Assembly (NCBI RefSeq): GCF_016595215.1 | Contig: NZ_JAENHK010000007.1 | Span: forward strand, 62,001-126,000 | DNA length: 64,000 nt | Direction of reading: 5' to 3' | From: Chryseobacterium paridis | Lineage (GTDB): Bacteria; Bacteroidota; Bacteroidia; Flavobacteriales; Weeksellaceae | Shown here: one piece after another, positions 23,193 through 31,314 of the stretch | How the letters are laid out: every line of letters starts with the position of its first letter | Position numbering within the stretch: position 1 is the first letter of the stretch | Translations under genes and position numbers: made by a program | Notes under the pieces: generated by a model | Told to the model about the DNA's origin: nothing | The model's database searches: none | The model's input: only the letters and a program-made list of their open reading frames with translations

Positions 23193-25173
23193 AAGTGTTG
23201 AGTTCAATATTAATGTTTGTTCCTTCATTATCAGAATTGATTTCCATTTTACCCAGAAGATAATTTACTCTATTTCTGATATTCTGAAATCCCATACTCG
23301 TAGGTTTAATCGTATCTTTAACGAATCCTCTTCCATTATCTTCAATGGTGATAAAGAATGTATTTTCGGCTTGAGAACATTGTAACAGAATACTGTTAGC
23401 CCCGGAATGTTTTACTGCGTTGGCAAGTAGTTCCTGGATAATCCTGTAGATGTGAAGTTGAGTAGATAATGATAGTTCTTTGTGTATGTTGATCGGTTGG
23501 AAATCAATAGTAAGGTTTTTTCTTGTATAAAAATCACAAAGGTCACGAAGCGCCGTTTCCAAACCGAAATTTAATAAAGATTCAGGCATTAAATTTCTTG
23601 CAATATGCCTTAGTTCACTCACTGAGCGATCCAGCTGCTCCAATATTTTGTAAAAATCCTCGTGCTCTTCACTGACTAAATTATTGGAAGACCAGGTAGA
23701 AAAATTAATTTTAACGCCAGCCAGCATCCCTCCAAGTCCATCATGCAAATCTTTTGCAATACGTTCCCTTTCTCTTTCTTCGCCCTCAAGGATAGCTTTT
23801 GTAAGCGTTAATTCTTCCTTTTGTTTAATATCAGTAATTTTTTGCTGAAGATTGATTTCTTTTTGTTCTGAAAGCTTTTTGTTCTTTCTATATAATGTTG
23901 AAAGGGAAATGGCAAGACTTATAAAAAAAAACGATACCAAACTTAGTCCTAATAAATAATAATTTTTTCTGCTCACTTCAAGTTCTTTCTGCTTTTTCTC
24001 AGCATTAAGGCTTGCAATCTTTCTTTCTTTTTCTGCGGTATTGTATTTTGCTTCTAATTTATTGATCTCGAGTTTTATGTTGGCAGCGTTTAGGCTATCA
24101 CTTAGTTTTGAATGGTATCTGTCCCAGGCTAAAGCTTCCTTAGTATTCCCCATTACTTCATTTATACTTGATAATTGGAGATAAATTGTCTTTCTGTTAT
24201 TGGCATCTATTACCAGTGTTTTTTCTTTTAGTATACTTTTTAACAAGTCTCTGGCTTCAGTATATTTTTTTTGCTTTTTTAGAATATCATATTTATGAAC
24301 ATAAAACATCTGTGTAAGCAAGTTCTGTTGAAATTTCTTAGTGTAATAAAGTCCTTTTTCAATAGCTGACAAGGTTTCTTCATTTTTTTGTTTTGTGATA
24401 TAGTATAAAGTTTTGTTATAAAAATAATACGAATTCGATGAAGAGTCCGGATAAGGCTGAATAAGCTTTTCTGCTTTATCCAGAAATGATTTTCCCATAT
24501 CTCCTTTTGCCTGATAAAAGAAATTACTTGCAATATTTAAATACGTAAAGAACAGTTCTGAAGAAGCTGGGGCATTTTTTTCAAGAATTTCAAGGGCTTT
24601 GTTATTGTAATTTTCTGCTTTTTTAAATTCGGCATTATAAGTAAACATAAGAGCCAGTTGGGTATATTCAAATCCTAAATTCCTGCTGTTTTCATATTTT
24701 GCAATGAGCGGAATACTCTTTTCAAGCATGATTTTAATTAGGAATGGGTAGCCCTCTTTGTTCTTTTGAGCTATTCCATAGCCAAACCAGGATCTCGATT
24801 GTAAAAACTCGGATTCCTTATTTTTGAATTTGGATAATAATTCTGTGCCTTTCAAATAGGATGCAGCGGCTTTTTCTTTATCACGATCCGCATAATACTG
24901 ACCCTGATAATAAAAATATTGGGCAGAAATAAAAGGATTGGACTTTCCTAATGACCGGGCGGTTTCAAGATGTTTTTTGCTAAGAGTAGAGTCTGTATTT
25001 CGGTAATAATTAGATAATAGGAAATAAGCAGCAGCTTTTGATTGATTATCGGTTTTTAATCTCACAACATTCTGCAAACTGTCTATGTAGGACTTTTCGT
25101 CAAGTGGCACAATTTGCTGGGATCGTAATGCCAGTGAAAGTAAAATGCTAATTACAAGACCTAATTTTTTCAA
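23182..25173 (-). CDS. TPR-containing sensor histidine kinase, NarX-like (HisKA_3)
   Basis: A 663-residue kinase with an N-terminal signal peptide, then about 350 residues of helical repeats with TPR character (YFLLSNYYRNTDSTLSKKH, YTQLALMFTYNAEFKKA, YTEARDLLKSILKEK). A transmembrane helix lies near residues 400-420. The HisKA_3 motif ERIAKDLHDGLGGML has the phospho-accepting His477. The HATPase domain shows HIYRIIQELLANAVKHSGA (N box) and IEDNGRGF (G1 box). A periplasmic TPR sensor joined to a NarX-like core is a common Bacteroidetes arrangement. The signal is unknown. Confidence 0.9.
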   Translation of the reverse strand: MKKLGLVISILLSLALRSQQIVPLDEKSYIDSLQNVVRLKTDNQSKAAAYFLLSNYYRNTDSTLSKKHLETARSLGKSNPFISAQYFYYQGQYYADRDKEKAAASYLKGTELLSKFKNKESEFLQSRSWFGYGIAQKNKEGYPFLIKIMLEKSIPLIAKYENSRNLGFEYTQLALMFTYNAEFKKAENYNNKALEILEKNAPASSELFFTYLNIASNFFYQAKGDMGKSFLDKAEKLIQPYPDSSSNSYYFYNKTLYYITKQKNEETLSAIEKGLYYTKKFQQNLLTQMFYVHKYDILKKQKKYTEARDLLKSILKEKTLVIDANNRKTIYLQLSSINEVMGNTKEALAWDRYHSKLSDSLNAANIKLEINKLEAKYNTAEKERKIASLNAEKKQKELEVSRKNYYLLGLSLVSFFFISLAISLSTLYRKNKKLSEQKEINLQQKITDIKQKEELTLTKAILEGEERERERIAKDLHDGLGGMLAGVKINFSTWSSNNLVSEEHEDFYKILEQLDRSVSELRHIARNLMPESLLNFGLETALRDLCDFYTRKNLTIDFQPINIHKELSLSTQLHIYRIIQELLANAVKHSGANSILLQCSQAENTFFITIEDNGRGFVKDTIKPTSMGFQNIRNRVNYLLGKMEINSDNEGTNINIELNTYEI

Positions 25174-25215
25174 TTTTTATGAATTTTAGTTCTGATTATG
25201 AATGTTTTATTATAT

Positions 25216-25245
25216 GTGCTACAATTTAATTAAAATTTTTAGCAC
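25216..25245. promoter_or_regulatory. Imperfect 30-bp palindrome between kinase and lipoprotein genes
   Basis: GTGCTA and TAGCAC arms flank an A+T-rich, nearly symmetric centre. It lies 43 bp upstream of the kinase start codon and 47 bp upstream of the lipoprotein promoter, a suitable place for an operator. The binding protein is unknown. Confidence 0.35.
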
Positions 25246-25291
25246 AGAAAATACCTAAGATTGGGTAGAAATAATTACTGTTTTTAAAGGA

Positions 25292-25322
25292 TTGATAATA
25301 TCTTACTACCAGAATAGTTTTG
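25292..25322 (+). promoter_or_regulatory. Bacteroidetes promoter of lipoprotein gene 25383
   Basis: A TTG (25292-25294), 20 bp of spacer and TAGTTTTG (25315-25322) fit the consensus fully. The predicted leader is about 55 bases. Confidence 0.7.
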
Positions 25323-25382
25323 TAATTATAAAATAAGCAAATCATAGAATTGAACAATTGTAGGAAATTTAAACAAAAACTT

Positions 25383-25805
25383 ATGAAAAAAATGTGGTTA
25401 AATAATAGATTAAAAAGAGCCGTTATAGCAATGACTGCGACAGTGCTCTTAGGGTTTATATCATCATGCAGCAATGATGATGACGATAATAACGATGGAG
25501 GTGGTTCGGGAACTAGCCATAAGGTAATTTTTAAAGCACAGGTATCTCCAGGAAGCACTATAACTGGTGCAGTATATGGATACGATGCTATTAATACTGA
25601 AGCAAACGGATTGAGTGGGACAAGCTGGACGAGCCCTGAATTTACGGCTCCTGCTGGAGCTGTTATGGTAAATGGAGGAGTAGTTGGTACAGGTGCTAAT
25701 GCTAATGCTACAGTAAAAGTACAGGTTTATATAGATGGTCAGTTGAAAAAAGAAGGAACAGGAAGTGGTACAAGTCTTTCTGGACAAGTTAGTTATTCTT
25801 TCTAA
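25383..25805 (+). CDS. Putative surface lipoprotein, paralogue of the gene at 22069
   Basis: About 140 residues. The start at 25383 gives MKKMWLNNRLKRAVIAMTAT, followed by the lipobox region ISSC and SNDDDDNNDGGG. The acidic run is consistent with a surface lipoprotein export signal. The mature part shares HKVIFKA, TSWTSPEF, VQVYIDGQLKKEGTGSG with the paralogue on the other side of the two-component genes. The glycine/alanine/serine-rich centre (VVGTGANANAT) is low in complexity. No known domain is evident. Confidence 0.68.
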   Translation: MKKMWLNNRLKRAVIAMTATVLLGFISSCSNDDDDNNDGGGSGTSHKVIFKAQVSPGSTITGAVYGYDAINTEANGLSGTSWTSPEFTAPAGAVMVNGGVVGTGANANATVKVQVYIDGQLKKEGTGSGTSLSGQVSYSF

Positions 25806-25830
25806 TCATACCTATATTTTATTTAGTGGT

Positions 25831-25864
25831 AAAGCCATGAGAGAGGTCTCATGGCTTTTTTTTT
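25831..25864 (+). terminator. Rho-independent terminator, possibly bidirectional
   Basis: A perfect 12-bp stem (AAAGCCATGAGA with TCTCATGGCTTT) and GAGG loop are followed by a run of T. It lies between convergent genes (lipoprotein and tyrS) and has an A-run on the other side. Confidence 0.88.
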
Positions 25865-25931
25865 GTAGAAATGCAGAATAACAAAAGATTATATTAAGTC
25901 TATATGTCAAAGTGTTTCTTGTATTTTTTAA

Positions 25932-27227
25932 TTATTGAACTTTAATAATAAAGTAACTTTTCTTTCCTTTCTGAAGCAATAAGAACTTGCCATTGATCAG
26001 GTCTGTTTCATTCGCAGTAAAAGTATCATTTACTTTTTGCTTATTGATAGAAATTGAATTTCCTTTAATTTCTCTTTGAGCTTCACTTTTTGATTTTAGA
26101 AATCCTGATTTTTCTGAAAGCAGATCAACAATGTTTATTCCTAAGACATCATCTTTTGCTACTTCTTTTTGTGGAACTCCATCGAAAACTTCAAGAAAAA
26201 TTTCTTCATCCAGGCTTATTAAATCTTCAGCAGTAGAACGTCCGAAAAGAATTTCAGAAGCTTTTAAGGCTTTTTCATATTCTTCTTTTCCATGCACCCA
26301 TACTGTCACTTCTTCTGCTAACTTCTTTTGCAGTTTTCTTTCATGCGGAGCAGTTTTATGCTCTTCGATTAGGGCTTCAACTTCTTCTTTGGGAAGGAAT
26401 GTATAGAATTTAATGAATCTTTCAGCATCAGCATCGGTAGCATTTAACCAAAACTGGTAAAATTTATAAGGAGAAGTTCTTTTTTTATCCAACCAATAGT
26501 TTTCACCACTTTCAGATTTTCCAAATTTGGAACCATCTGCCTTCGTAATTAAAGGAACGGTTAAAGCAAAAGCTTCACCCTGAGCCTTTCTACGAATTAA
26601 TTCAGTTCCAGTAGTGATATTTCCCCACTGATCGGTACCTCCCATTTGTAACTTTACGTTATTGTTTTGGTATAGGTGAAGGAAGTCATATCCCTGAATT
26701 AGCTGGTACGTAAATTCTGTAAAACTCATCCCATCAGCTCCGGCTTCTCCAGAAAATCTTTTCTTTACAGAGTCCTTTGCCATCATATAATTTACGGTGA
26801 TGTTCTTACCTACATTTTTAGCGAAATCTAAAAATGAGATGTTTTTCATCCAATCGTAGTTGTTCACCAATTCAGCTTTGTTAGGGCCGTCTCCCTCAAA
26901 ATTCAAAAAATTTGAAAGTTGGTTTTTTAAACAATCAACATAGTATAATAGAGTCTCCTCATCCAAAAGGTTTCTCTCCGCAGACTTTCCTGAAGGGTCA
27001 CCGATCATTCCTGTAGCACCACCTACCAGGGCAATAGGCTTATGACCATGCTGTTGAAAATGCGCTAGAATTTTGATTTGAATAAGACTTCCGATATGTA
27101 AAGAATCAGCGGTTGGATCAAAGCCAATATACGCAGTCGTAACCTCTTTATTCAGTTGCTCATCGGTTCCTGGCATCATATCAGCAAAAAGGCCTCGCCA
27201 TTTTAATTCTTCAATAAAGGAGTTCAT
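25932..27227 (-). CDS. tyrS: Tyrosyl-tRNA synthetase
   Basis: A 431-residue class I synthetase that charges tRNA-Tyr. The HIGH-like motif is [11 protein letters not shown] (residues about 42-51), followed by [14 protein letters not shown]. The tyrosine-binding segment [13 protein letters not shown] and [11 protein letters not shown] are conserved. The KMSKS-like signature is [16 protein letters not shown]-terminal S4 RNA-binding domain is present near residue 365 ([21 protein letters not shown] in pieces). The length is typical of TyrRS. A -7 element lies 30 bp upstream of the start. Confidence 0.97.
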   Translation of the reverse strand: MNSFIEELKWRGLFADMMPGTDEQLNKEVTTAYIGFDPTADSLHIGSLIQIKILAHFQQHGHKPIALVGGATGMIGDPSGKSAERNLLDEETLLYYVDCLKNQLSNFLNFEGDGPNKAELVNNYDWMKNISFLDFAKNVGKNITVNYMMAKDSVKKRFSGEAGADGMSFTEFTYQLIQGYDFLHLYQNNNVKLQMGGTDQWGNITTGTELIRRKAQGEAFALTVPLITKADGSKFGKSESGENYWLDKKRTSPYKFYQFWLNATDADAERFIKFYTFLPKEEVEALIEEHKTAPHERKLQKKLAEEVTVWVHGKEEYEKALKASEILFGRSTAEDLISLDEEIFLEVFDGVPQKEVAKDDVLGINIVDLLSEKSGFLKSKSEAQREIKGNSISINKQKVNDTFTANETDLINGKFLLLQKGKKSYFIIKVQ

Positions 27228-27256
27228 ATTATAATTTTCTTTAAAATTTAACTGGG

Positions 27257-27264
27257 CAAAGATA
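27257..27264 (-). promoter_or_regulatory. -7 element (TATCTTTG) of tyrS
   Basis: Exact TAnnTTTG on the minus strand, 30 bp upstream of the tyrS start codon. No TTG is found at canonical distance. Confidence 0.5.
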
Positions 27265-27279
27265 ATGAATTAAGGGGAA

Positions 27280-27512
27280 AATTGCTAAATAGAGGATTTG
27301 TTAAATGGCTAAATAGCAAAACCGAGGAATCGCGGAATCGTAAAATTGTAAAAGAGGTTAAAAAAATATTTTGTTTTCCTACGATTTAGCTATTCAGCAA
27401 TTTTACGATTTTACAATTAAGCGATTTCGCCTTTCAGCTTTTCAGCCATTCTGCAATTTAGCGATTTAACGATTTTGCAGTTCAGCGATTCCGCCTTATT
27501 GCCATTTCCCTC
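27280..27512. repeat. Low-complexity intergenic element with inverted word arms
   Basis: This fills most of the 300-bp gap between tyrS and the ECF sigma gene. The left arm repeats words such as GCTAAATAGC, GGAATCG and TAAAATTGTAAAA; the right arm repeats their complements (GCAATTTTACGATTTTAC, TTTAGCTATTCAGC, GCGATTCCGCC), around an A+T-rich centre near 27360-27375. It shares the 14-mer TTAACGATTTTGCA with the element at 43963. I see no reading frame in it. Its right edge supplies the -33 element of the sigma gene promoter. Confidence 0.7.
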
Positions 27513-27529
27513 AAAATAAATTATATTTG
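27499..27529 (+). promoter_or_regulatory. Bacteroidetes promoter of the ECF sigma gene
   Basis: TTG (27499-27501), 20 bp, TATATTTG (27522-27529): a full consensus match. The start codon is only 7 bases further, so the transcript would be leaderless or nearly so. Confidence 0.7.
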
Positions 27530-27536
27530 TTATTAA

Positions 27537-28097
27537 ATGAATGACGAACAGCTATTTTTGCTTATCCAAAAGGCTAAAGACAAAGATCAGAAAGCCCAGA
27601 CAAAACTCATTAATGTTTTTTGGGTAGATGTCTTTTCTTTTGTAATGAAAAAAGTACATGATGAGAATGATACAGATGAGATTACTGTGAATGTTTTCTC
27701 AAAAGTATTATCCAAGCTGGATATGTATGATCCCCACTTTCAGTTTAAAACATGGATATTGACGATCGCTCAGAATACCGTCATCGACTTTTGGAGAAAA
27801 AAGAGTCGTGAAAACCAAGATCCTACTGAGAACCTGGATGAGGTAAAAAATCAGTTTGCAAAATCACCTGAAGAATTAATGATATCTAATGAAGAACAGA
27901 AGAAGATCATTAAAACCATAGAATCTTTAGATGCTAATTATCAGGATATTATTAAGCTTCGATTTTTTGAAGAAAAAAGCATAAAGGAAATTGCAGAAGA
28001 ATTAGGTATTTCAGTTGCTAATACTAAAGTTAGGGTAATGCGTGCAAAAAAAGTATTGGCCGAATTATTAAAGAATAACGAATTCGATGAGGATTAA
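27537..28097 (+). CDS. ECF-type RNA polymerase sigma factor
   Basis: A 186-residue sigma-70 family protein with regions 2 and 4 only. Region 2 includes TDEITVNVFSKVLSKLDMYD and the -10 recognition part FKTWILTIAQNTVIDFWRKK. A linker rich in charged residues follows. Region 4 shows ESLDANYQDIIKLRFFEEKS and the helix-turn-helix IKEIAEELGISVANTKVRVMRAKKVL. No anti-sigma factor gene is adjacent; the neighbours are a low-complexity spacer and a convergent hypothetical gene, so its control is not apparent. The target promoters are unknown. Confidence 0.92.
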   Translation: MNDEQLFLLIQKAKDKDQKAQTKLINVFWVDVFSFVMKKVHDENDTDEITVNVFSKVLSKLDMYDPHFQFKTWILTIAQNTVIDFWRKKSRENQDPTENLDEVKNQFAKSPEELMISNEEQKKIIKTIESLDANYQDIIKLRFFEEKSIKEIAEELGISVANTKVRVMRAKKVLAELLKNNEFDED

Positions 28098-28200
28098 CTG
28101 TAAATGAATTTTTAAGGCATTAAATTTTTTCCTTAATAATTAGAATAATCATCTTAATTAAACTTAAATCCTTAAACAACCTTAATGGTCTAATTTTATA

Positions 28201-28836
28201 TTATAAATGAAACTCAGCTTTTGTTTTTGGAAATATAAAAGTTCTTTCTTCTGAATTTCTATTTTGCAGATTAATTTTCCAGTCTTTTTTAATGACAGTT
28301 TCTTTTTCTGATTTACCATTGTCGGGGTTATCTTTGTCTTCTACCTCTTTGGAATAGACAAGTTGCCCTGTAGACAGATTATAATCCATATCTGCCCAAT
28401 AGTCTCCCGGTCTTCCATAGCTTAAAGAATGTCCGATCAATTCAAAGTGTCCATTTTGGAATCGATATTTATCCGTATATCCCCACTTCCAGCTGCTTCC
28501 TCCTGCTTGAGTAATTTCTAAAATGCCCTTTTTTATGACAGCACCTTGATAAGGATCTCCCATCATTCCTCCATGTTTACTTTCCAGAACAGCATTTCTG
28601 GATTTTTCTAAAATAGTCCATTTTCCATTCGCTTTTTTCAGAATTTGAATCTCACGGATGTTGCCCATATCTGTGGTATCCTTTGTGTTGTAAACAATTA
28701 TTTTTTCAGGAATTTTGTCCCCATCCAGATCTCCGTCTACCGTTTCTAGGATGTCAGAACCTTTCGGTTGAAATTCTTTTTGAGCAGAATATAAAGTACT
28801 TAGTAATAATGATAATAGGCAGAATATAGTTTTCAT
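28201..28836 (-). CDS. Exported protein of unknown function
   Basis: About 211 residues; the start at 28836 places MKTIFCLLSLLLSTLYSAQ as the signal peptide, while the longer frame adds seven residues. The mature part has a calcium-binding-like or repeat-like acidic segment (DGDLDGDKIPEKIIVYN), reminiscent of FG-GAP/VCBS-type repeats, then GNIREIQILKKANGKW, EITQAGGSSWKWGYTDKYRFQNG and a charged C-terminus. It is probably periplasmic. I do not recognise the family with confidence. It is convergent with the sigma factor gene. Confidence 0.62.
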   Translation of the reverse strand: MKTIFCLLSLLLSTLYSAQKEFQPKGSDILETVDGDLDGDKIPEKIIVYNTKDTTDMGNIREIQILKKANGKWTILEKSRNAVLESKHGGMMGDPYQGAVIKKGILEITQAGGSSWKWGYTDKYRFQNGHFELIGHSLSYGRPGDYWADMDYNLSTGQLVYSKEVEDKDNPDNGKSEKETVIKKDWKINLQNRNSEERTFIFPKTKAEFHL

Positions 28837-28926
28837 CGGCGAATTTTGATGTTTCAATTTACAATTATATTTTTAATTATACGTTCCATCAATTTCTCCG
28901 TTAGATGGTTTCCATTAAAAATTCCT

Positions 28927-28934
28927 TAACTTTG
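28927..28934 (+). promoter_or_regulatory. -7 element (TAACTTTG) of lipA
   Basis: Exact TAnnTTTG, 16 bp before the lipA start codon, predicting a very short leader. No -33 TTG at canonical spacing. Confidence 0.5.
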
Positions 28935-28950
28935 AACTTCAATTTTAGAA

Positions 28951-29817
28951 ATGGAAAATTTAGTTCAAGACACTACCGTTCAAAAACCAAAGTGGATTCG
29001 TGTAAAACTTCCTACCGGAAAGAATTACAGAGAACTGAGAAGTTTGGTTGATAAATATAAATTAAATACAATTTGCCAGAGTGGAAGCTGCCCGAATATG
29101 GGTGAATGTTGGGGGGAAGGAACTGCAACTTTCATGATCTTAGGGAACATCTGTACACGAAGCTGTGGATTTTGTGGAGTAAAAACCGGAAAACCGTTAG
29201 ATGTTAACTGGGATGAGCCTGAAAAAGTAGCACGTTCTATCAAATTAATGAAGATCAAACATGCTGTGCTTACTTCTGTAGATCGTGATGATTTGAAAGA
29301 TATGGGATCCATTCTTTGGGGTGAAACTGTAAATGCTGTGAGAAGAATTTCTCCAGGTACTACAATGGAAACTCTGATCCCGGATTTCCAGGGATTGACA
29401 AAACATCTTGACAGATTAGTAGACGTAGCTCCAGAAGTGATCTCTCACAATATGGAAACGGTAAAACGTTTAACAAGAGAAGTAAGAATTCAGGCAAAAT
29501 ATGAAAGAAGCCTTGAAGTATTAAGATATCTGAAAGAAGCGGGGCAAAGAAGAACAAAAACAGGAGTAATGCTTGGTTTAGGAGAAACAAGAGATGAGGT
29601 TTTCCAAACTATCGAAGATATCAGAAATGCGAATGTAGATGTTATTACAATGGGGCAATATTTACAGCCTACTAAAAAGCATTTACCCGTAAAAAAATTC
29701 ATTACACCTGAAGAGTTTGATGAATTTGGAGACTTTGCAAGAAGCTTAGGTTTCAGACATGTTGAAAGTTCACCACTAGTAAGAAGTTCTTATCACGCTG
29801 AAAAACATATTCACTAA
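28951..29817 (+). CDS. lipA: Lipoyl synthase
   Basis: A 288-residue radical-SAM enzyme that inserts two sulfur atoms into octanoyl groups on lipoate-dependent enzymes. The auxiliary cluster motif is CX4CX5C (Cys42, Cys47, Cys53 in [12 protein letters not shown]). The radical-SAM motif is CX3CX2C (Cys68, Cys72, Cys75 in CTRSCGFC). Further conserved segments are [32 protein letters not shown] and [14 protein letters not shown], ending [10 protein letters not shown]. The final RSSY motif carries the serine ligand of the auxiliary cluster. Length and motifs are complete. A terminator follows. Confidence 0.97.
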   Translation: MENLVQDTTVQKPKWIRVKLPTGKNYRELRSLVDKYKLNTICQSGSCPNMGECWGEGTATFMILGNICTRSCGFCGVKTGKPLDVNWDEPEKVARSIKLMKIKHAVLTSVDRDDLKDMGSILWGETVNAVRRISPGTTMETLIPDFQGLTKHLDRLVDVAPEVISHNMETVKRLTREVRIQAKYERSLEVLRYLKEAGQRRTKTGVMLGLGETRDEVFQTIEDIRNANVDVITMGQYLQPTKKHLPVKKFITPEEFDEFGDFARSLGFRHVESSPLVRSSYHAEKHIH

Positions 29818-29822
29818 AATAT

Positions 29823-29852
29823 AATCGCTCCAATTCCGGAGCGATTTTTTTA
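29823..29852 (+). terminator. Rho-independent terminator after lipA
   Basis: A perfect 9-bp stem (AATCGCTCC with GGAGCGATT) with a 6-base loop is followed by T residues. Confidence 0.87.
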
Positions 29853-29882
29853 TCAAAAAATATAGATAGAACGTGGAATAGT

Positions 29883-29946
29883 CGTCAGTTCGAGTGAAAT
29901 TATTTTTAATGACAGTTAAAAATAATTTTGTATCGAGAACCTGTCC
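29883..29946. repeat. Imperfect palindromic intergenic element (GTTCGAG...CGAGAAC type)
   Basis: GTTCGAG and AAATTATTTTTA on the left pair with TAAAAATAATTT and CGAGAAC on the right around a short ATGACAGT centre. Elements of this style recur in flavobacterial intergenic DNA as far as I recall. It does not look like a terminator, because lipA already has one upstream and no T-tract follows. Confidence 0.5.
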
Positions 29947-30070
29947 CTAAAATTTAAACTTTGATTTTGTTAATCGCAAAGACGCAAGAATCTTCATAAA
30001 TGCTCTGTTTTTTAAGGTGCAAGGATTTTTATCTACGATAAAAATGAATGTACAAACTGCTATACAACAT

Positions 30071-30133
30071 TTGTCATTCCATTGAAATCTAATTTTTTTT
30101 AAATTCTTCATAAAGATTCCTACGGAATGACAA
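30071..30133. repeat. Palindromic intergenic element (TTGTCATTCC...GGAATGACAA)
   Basis: The arms TTGTCATTCC (30071-30080) and GGAATGACAA (30124-30133) are perfect complements and the pairing continues imperfectly to AATCT/AGATT. A poly-T centre separates them. No reading frame covers it. It appears to be another dispersed element, next to a GCAAAGACGCAAG segment at 29976-29988. Confidence 0.5.
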
Positions 30134-30179
30134 GGTTAAAAACGAAAAACTCTATTCTCAAAGATTTGTATAAAAATAC

Positions 30180-30300
30180 ACCACTTCAAATGACGCGAAA
30201 ATTTAAAGATTTTACAGTTTAACGATTAAACAATTTCACATTTTAACAATTTAGCATTTTCACCTTTCCACTTTCCACTTTCAATTTTCCACTTTCTCCA
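30180..30300. repeat. Low-complexity word element running into the AraC gene end
   Basis: Quasi-tandem words (AATTTAAAGATTTTACAGTTTAACGATT, in short units, then TTTCCAC repeats) fill this stretch. The 20-mer at 30270-30289 (ACTTTCCACTTTCAATTTTC) recurs exactly at 51489-51508. The last 20 bases lie inside the 3' end of the AraC-type gene. The rest of the lipA-AraC gap (29818-30280) holds the palindromic elements listed separately and no gene that I can support. Confidence 0.65.
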
Positions 30301-31135
30301 AATGCCTTTTCCTAAATTCCGACGGCGTTTCTCCCAAGTGTTGTTTAAACAGCTTATTAAAATAGGATAGGCTTTCAAAACCCACCTGGAAGCACACTTC
30401 CGTTATAGAAGAATCTTTTAATAAAAATATTTTAGCCTGATTAATTCTGTAATTGTTTACAAAGTCTGTAAACGTCATATTGGTTTGCTTTTTAAAGTAG
30501 CGACAGAATGCGGGAGTACTAAGACTTACCATTTCAGCAATTTGATTGACATTCGTTTTTTTATCATAATTTTCATGAATGTAGTCGTAAATCGTCCCCA
30601 TTCTTATTTTATCATTCAGAAACCATTTGATTCTTGTGTCTTCACTATTAAGCTCTTTAACCTCATTTGAATTGGCTAAGATTTGTAGAATTTCAATTAA
30701 TCCCATAAGAGAATCAAAAGTTCCGGTATTCATCATGGTGTGCATTTTTTCTACGACCCTTTTTTTTGTTTCACCAGAAAAAGAGAGCCCCAGGTAGGAA
30801 CGTTCCAAAAGAGTTTTGATGTGATCAAATTCAGGAACAGGAATAATGATATCCTGAAGAAAATTCTCTCTCATCTGAAGAACCAGTTGCTTACATTCCG
30901 TTTGGATCTTGTAATCAAAATTGAGGTGAGGGACATTGGAACCAATAAGAAGAAGATCACTATCTGTAAAACCTGAAATATCTTTACCCACATGTCGGAT
31001 TCCATTGAGAGCTTCAACATAAACCAATTCTATTTCGGGATGATAATGCCAAAAAAAACAATTTTTCAGAGAAGGCGCAAAAAGCTTGAATGATTTTCCT
31101 TTTTCAAAGTCAATAATTTCTTTCTGAATTTTCAT
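30281..31135 (-). CDS. AraC family transcriptional regulator
   Basis: A 284-residue regulator with an N-terminal cupin-like sensing domain (FFWHYHPEIELVYVE, GSNVPHLNFDY) and a C-terminal AraC-type double helix-turn-helix (VNQIAEMVSLSTPAFCRYFKKQ, ITEVCFQVGFESLSYFNKLFKQ, ending GETPSEFRKR). The short tail after RKR (HLEKVEN) is encoded by the edge of a low-complexity repeat. It is divergent from the MFS transporter gene, and the 180-bp shared upstream region holds direct and inverted repeats, so it probably controls that transporter. The inducer is unknown. Confidence 0.9.
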   Translation of the reverse strand: MKIQKEIIDFEKGKSFKLFAPSLKNCFFWHYHPEIELVYVEALNGIRHVGKDISGFTDSDLLLIGSNVPHLNFDYKIQTECKQLVLQMRENFLQDIIIPVPEFDHIKTLLERSYLGLSFSGETKKRVVEKMHTMMNTGTFDSLMGLIEILQILANSNEVKELNSEDTRIKWFLNDKIRMGTIYDYIHENYDKKTNVNQIAEMVSLSTPAFCRYFKKQTNMTFTDFVNNYRINQAKIFLLKDSSITEVCFQVGFESLSYFNKLFKQHLGETPSEFRKRHLEKVEN

Positions 31136-31148
31136 TTGGTTCTATCTT

Positions 31149-31185
31149 GATTAATTCTAAGGTTAAAATTAATCAAAAAGGTTAA
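31149..31185. promoter_or_regulatory. Candidate AraC operator between regulator and MFS genes
   Basis: Two exact AAGGTTAA direct repeats start at 31159 and 31178, 19 bp apart, close to two helical turns as AraC-type sites often are. The first is embedded in an inverted repeat GATTAATT (31149-31156) / AATTAATC (31167-31174). It lies 14 bp upstream of the AraC start and about 130 bp upstream of the MFS start. Confidence 0.42.
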
Positions 31186-31314
31186 TATGGAGCAAATTTT
31201 TATCATTTGAGTAGAAGTAAAAACGGATATTTCTGTCGATTTTTGCACTTTCAAATTAGAGGATTGTTGACATTGTACAAAACAATAGAAATAACCTTAA
31301 GAACTTTAAATGAT

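Noticed and set aside
28859..28950. Riboswitch or attenuator in front of lipA
   Set aside because: The -7 element leaves a leader of only about ten bases; no structured leader fits there.
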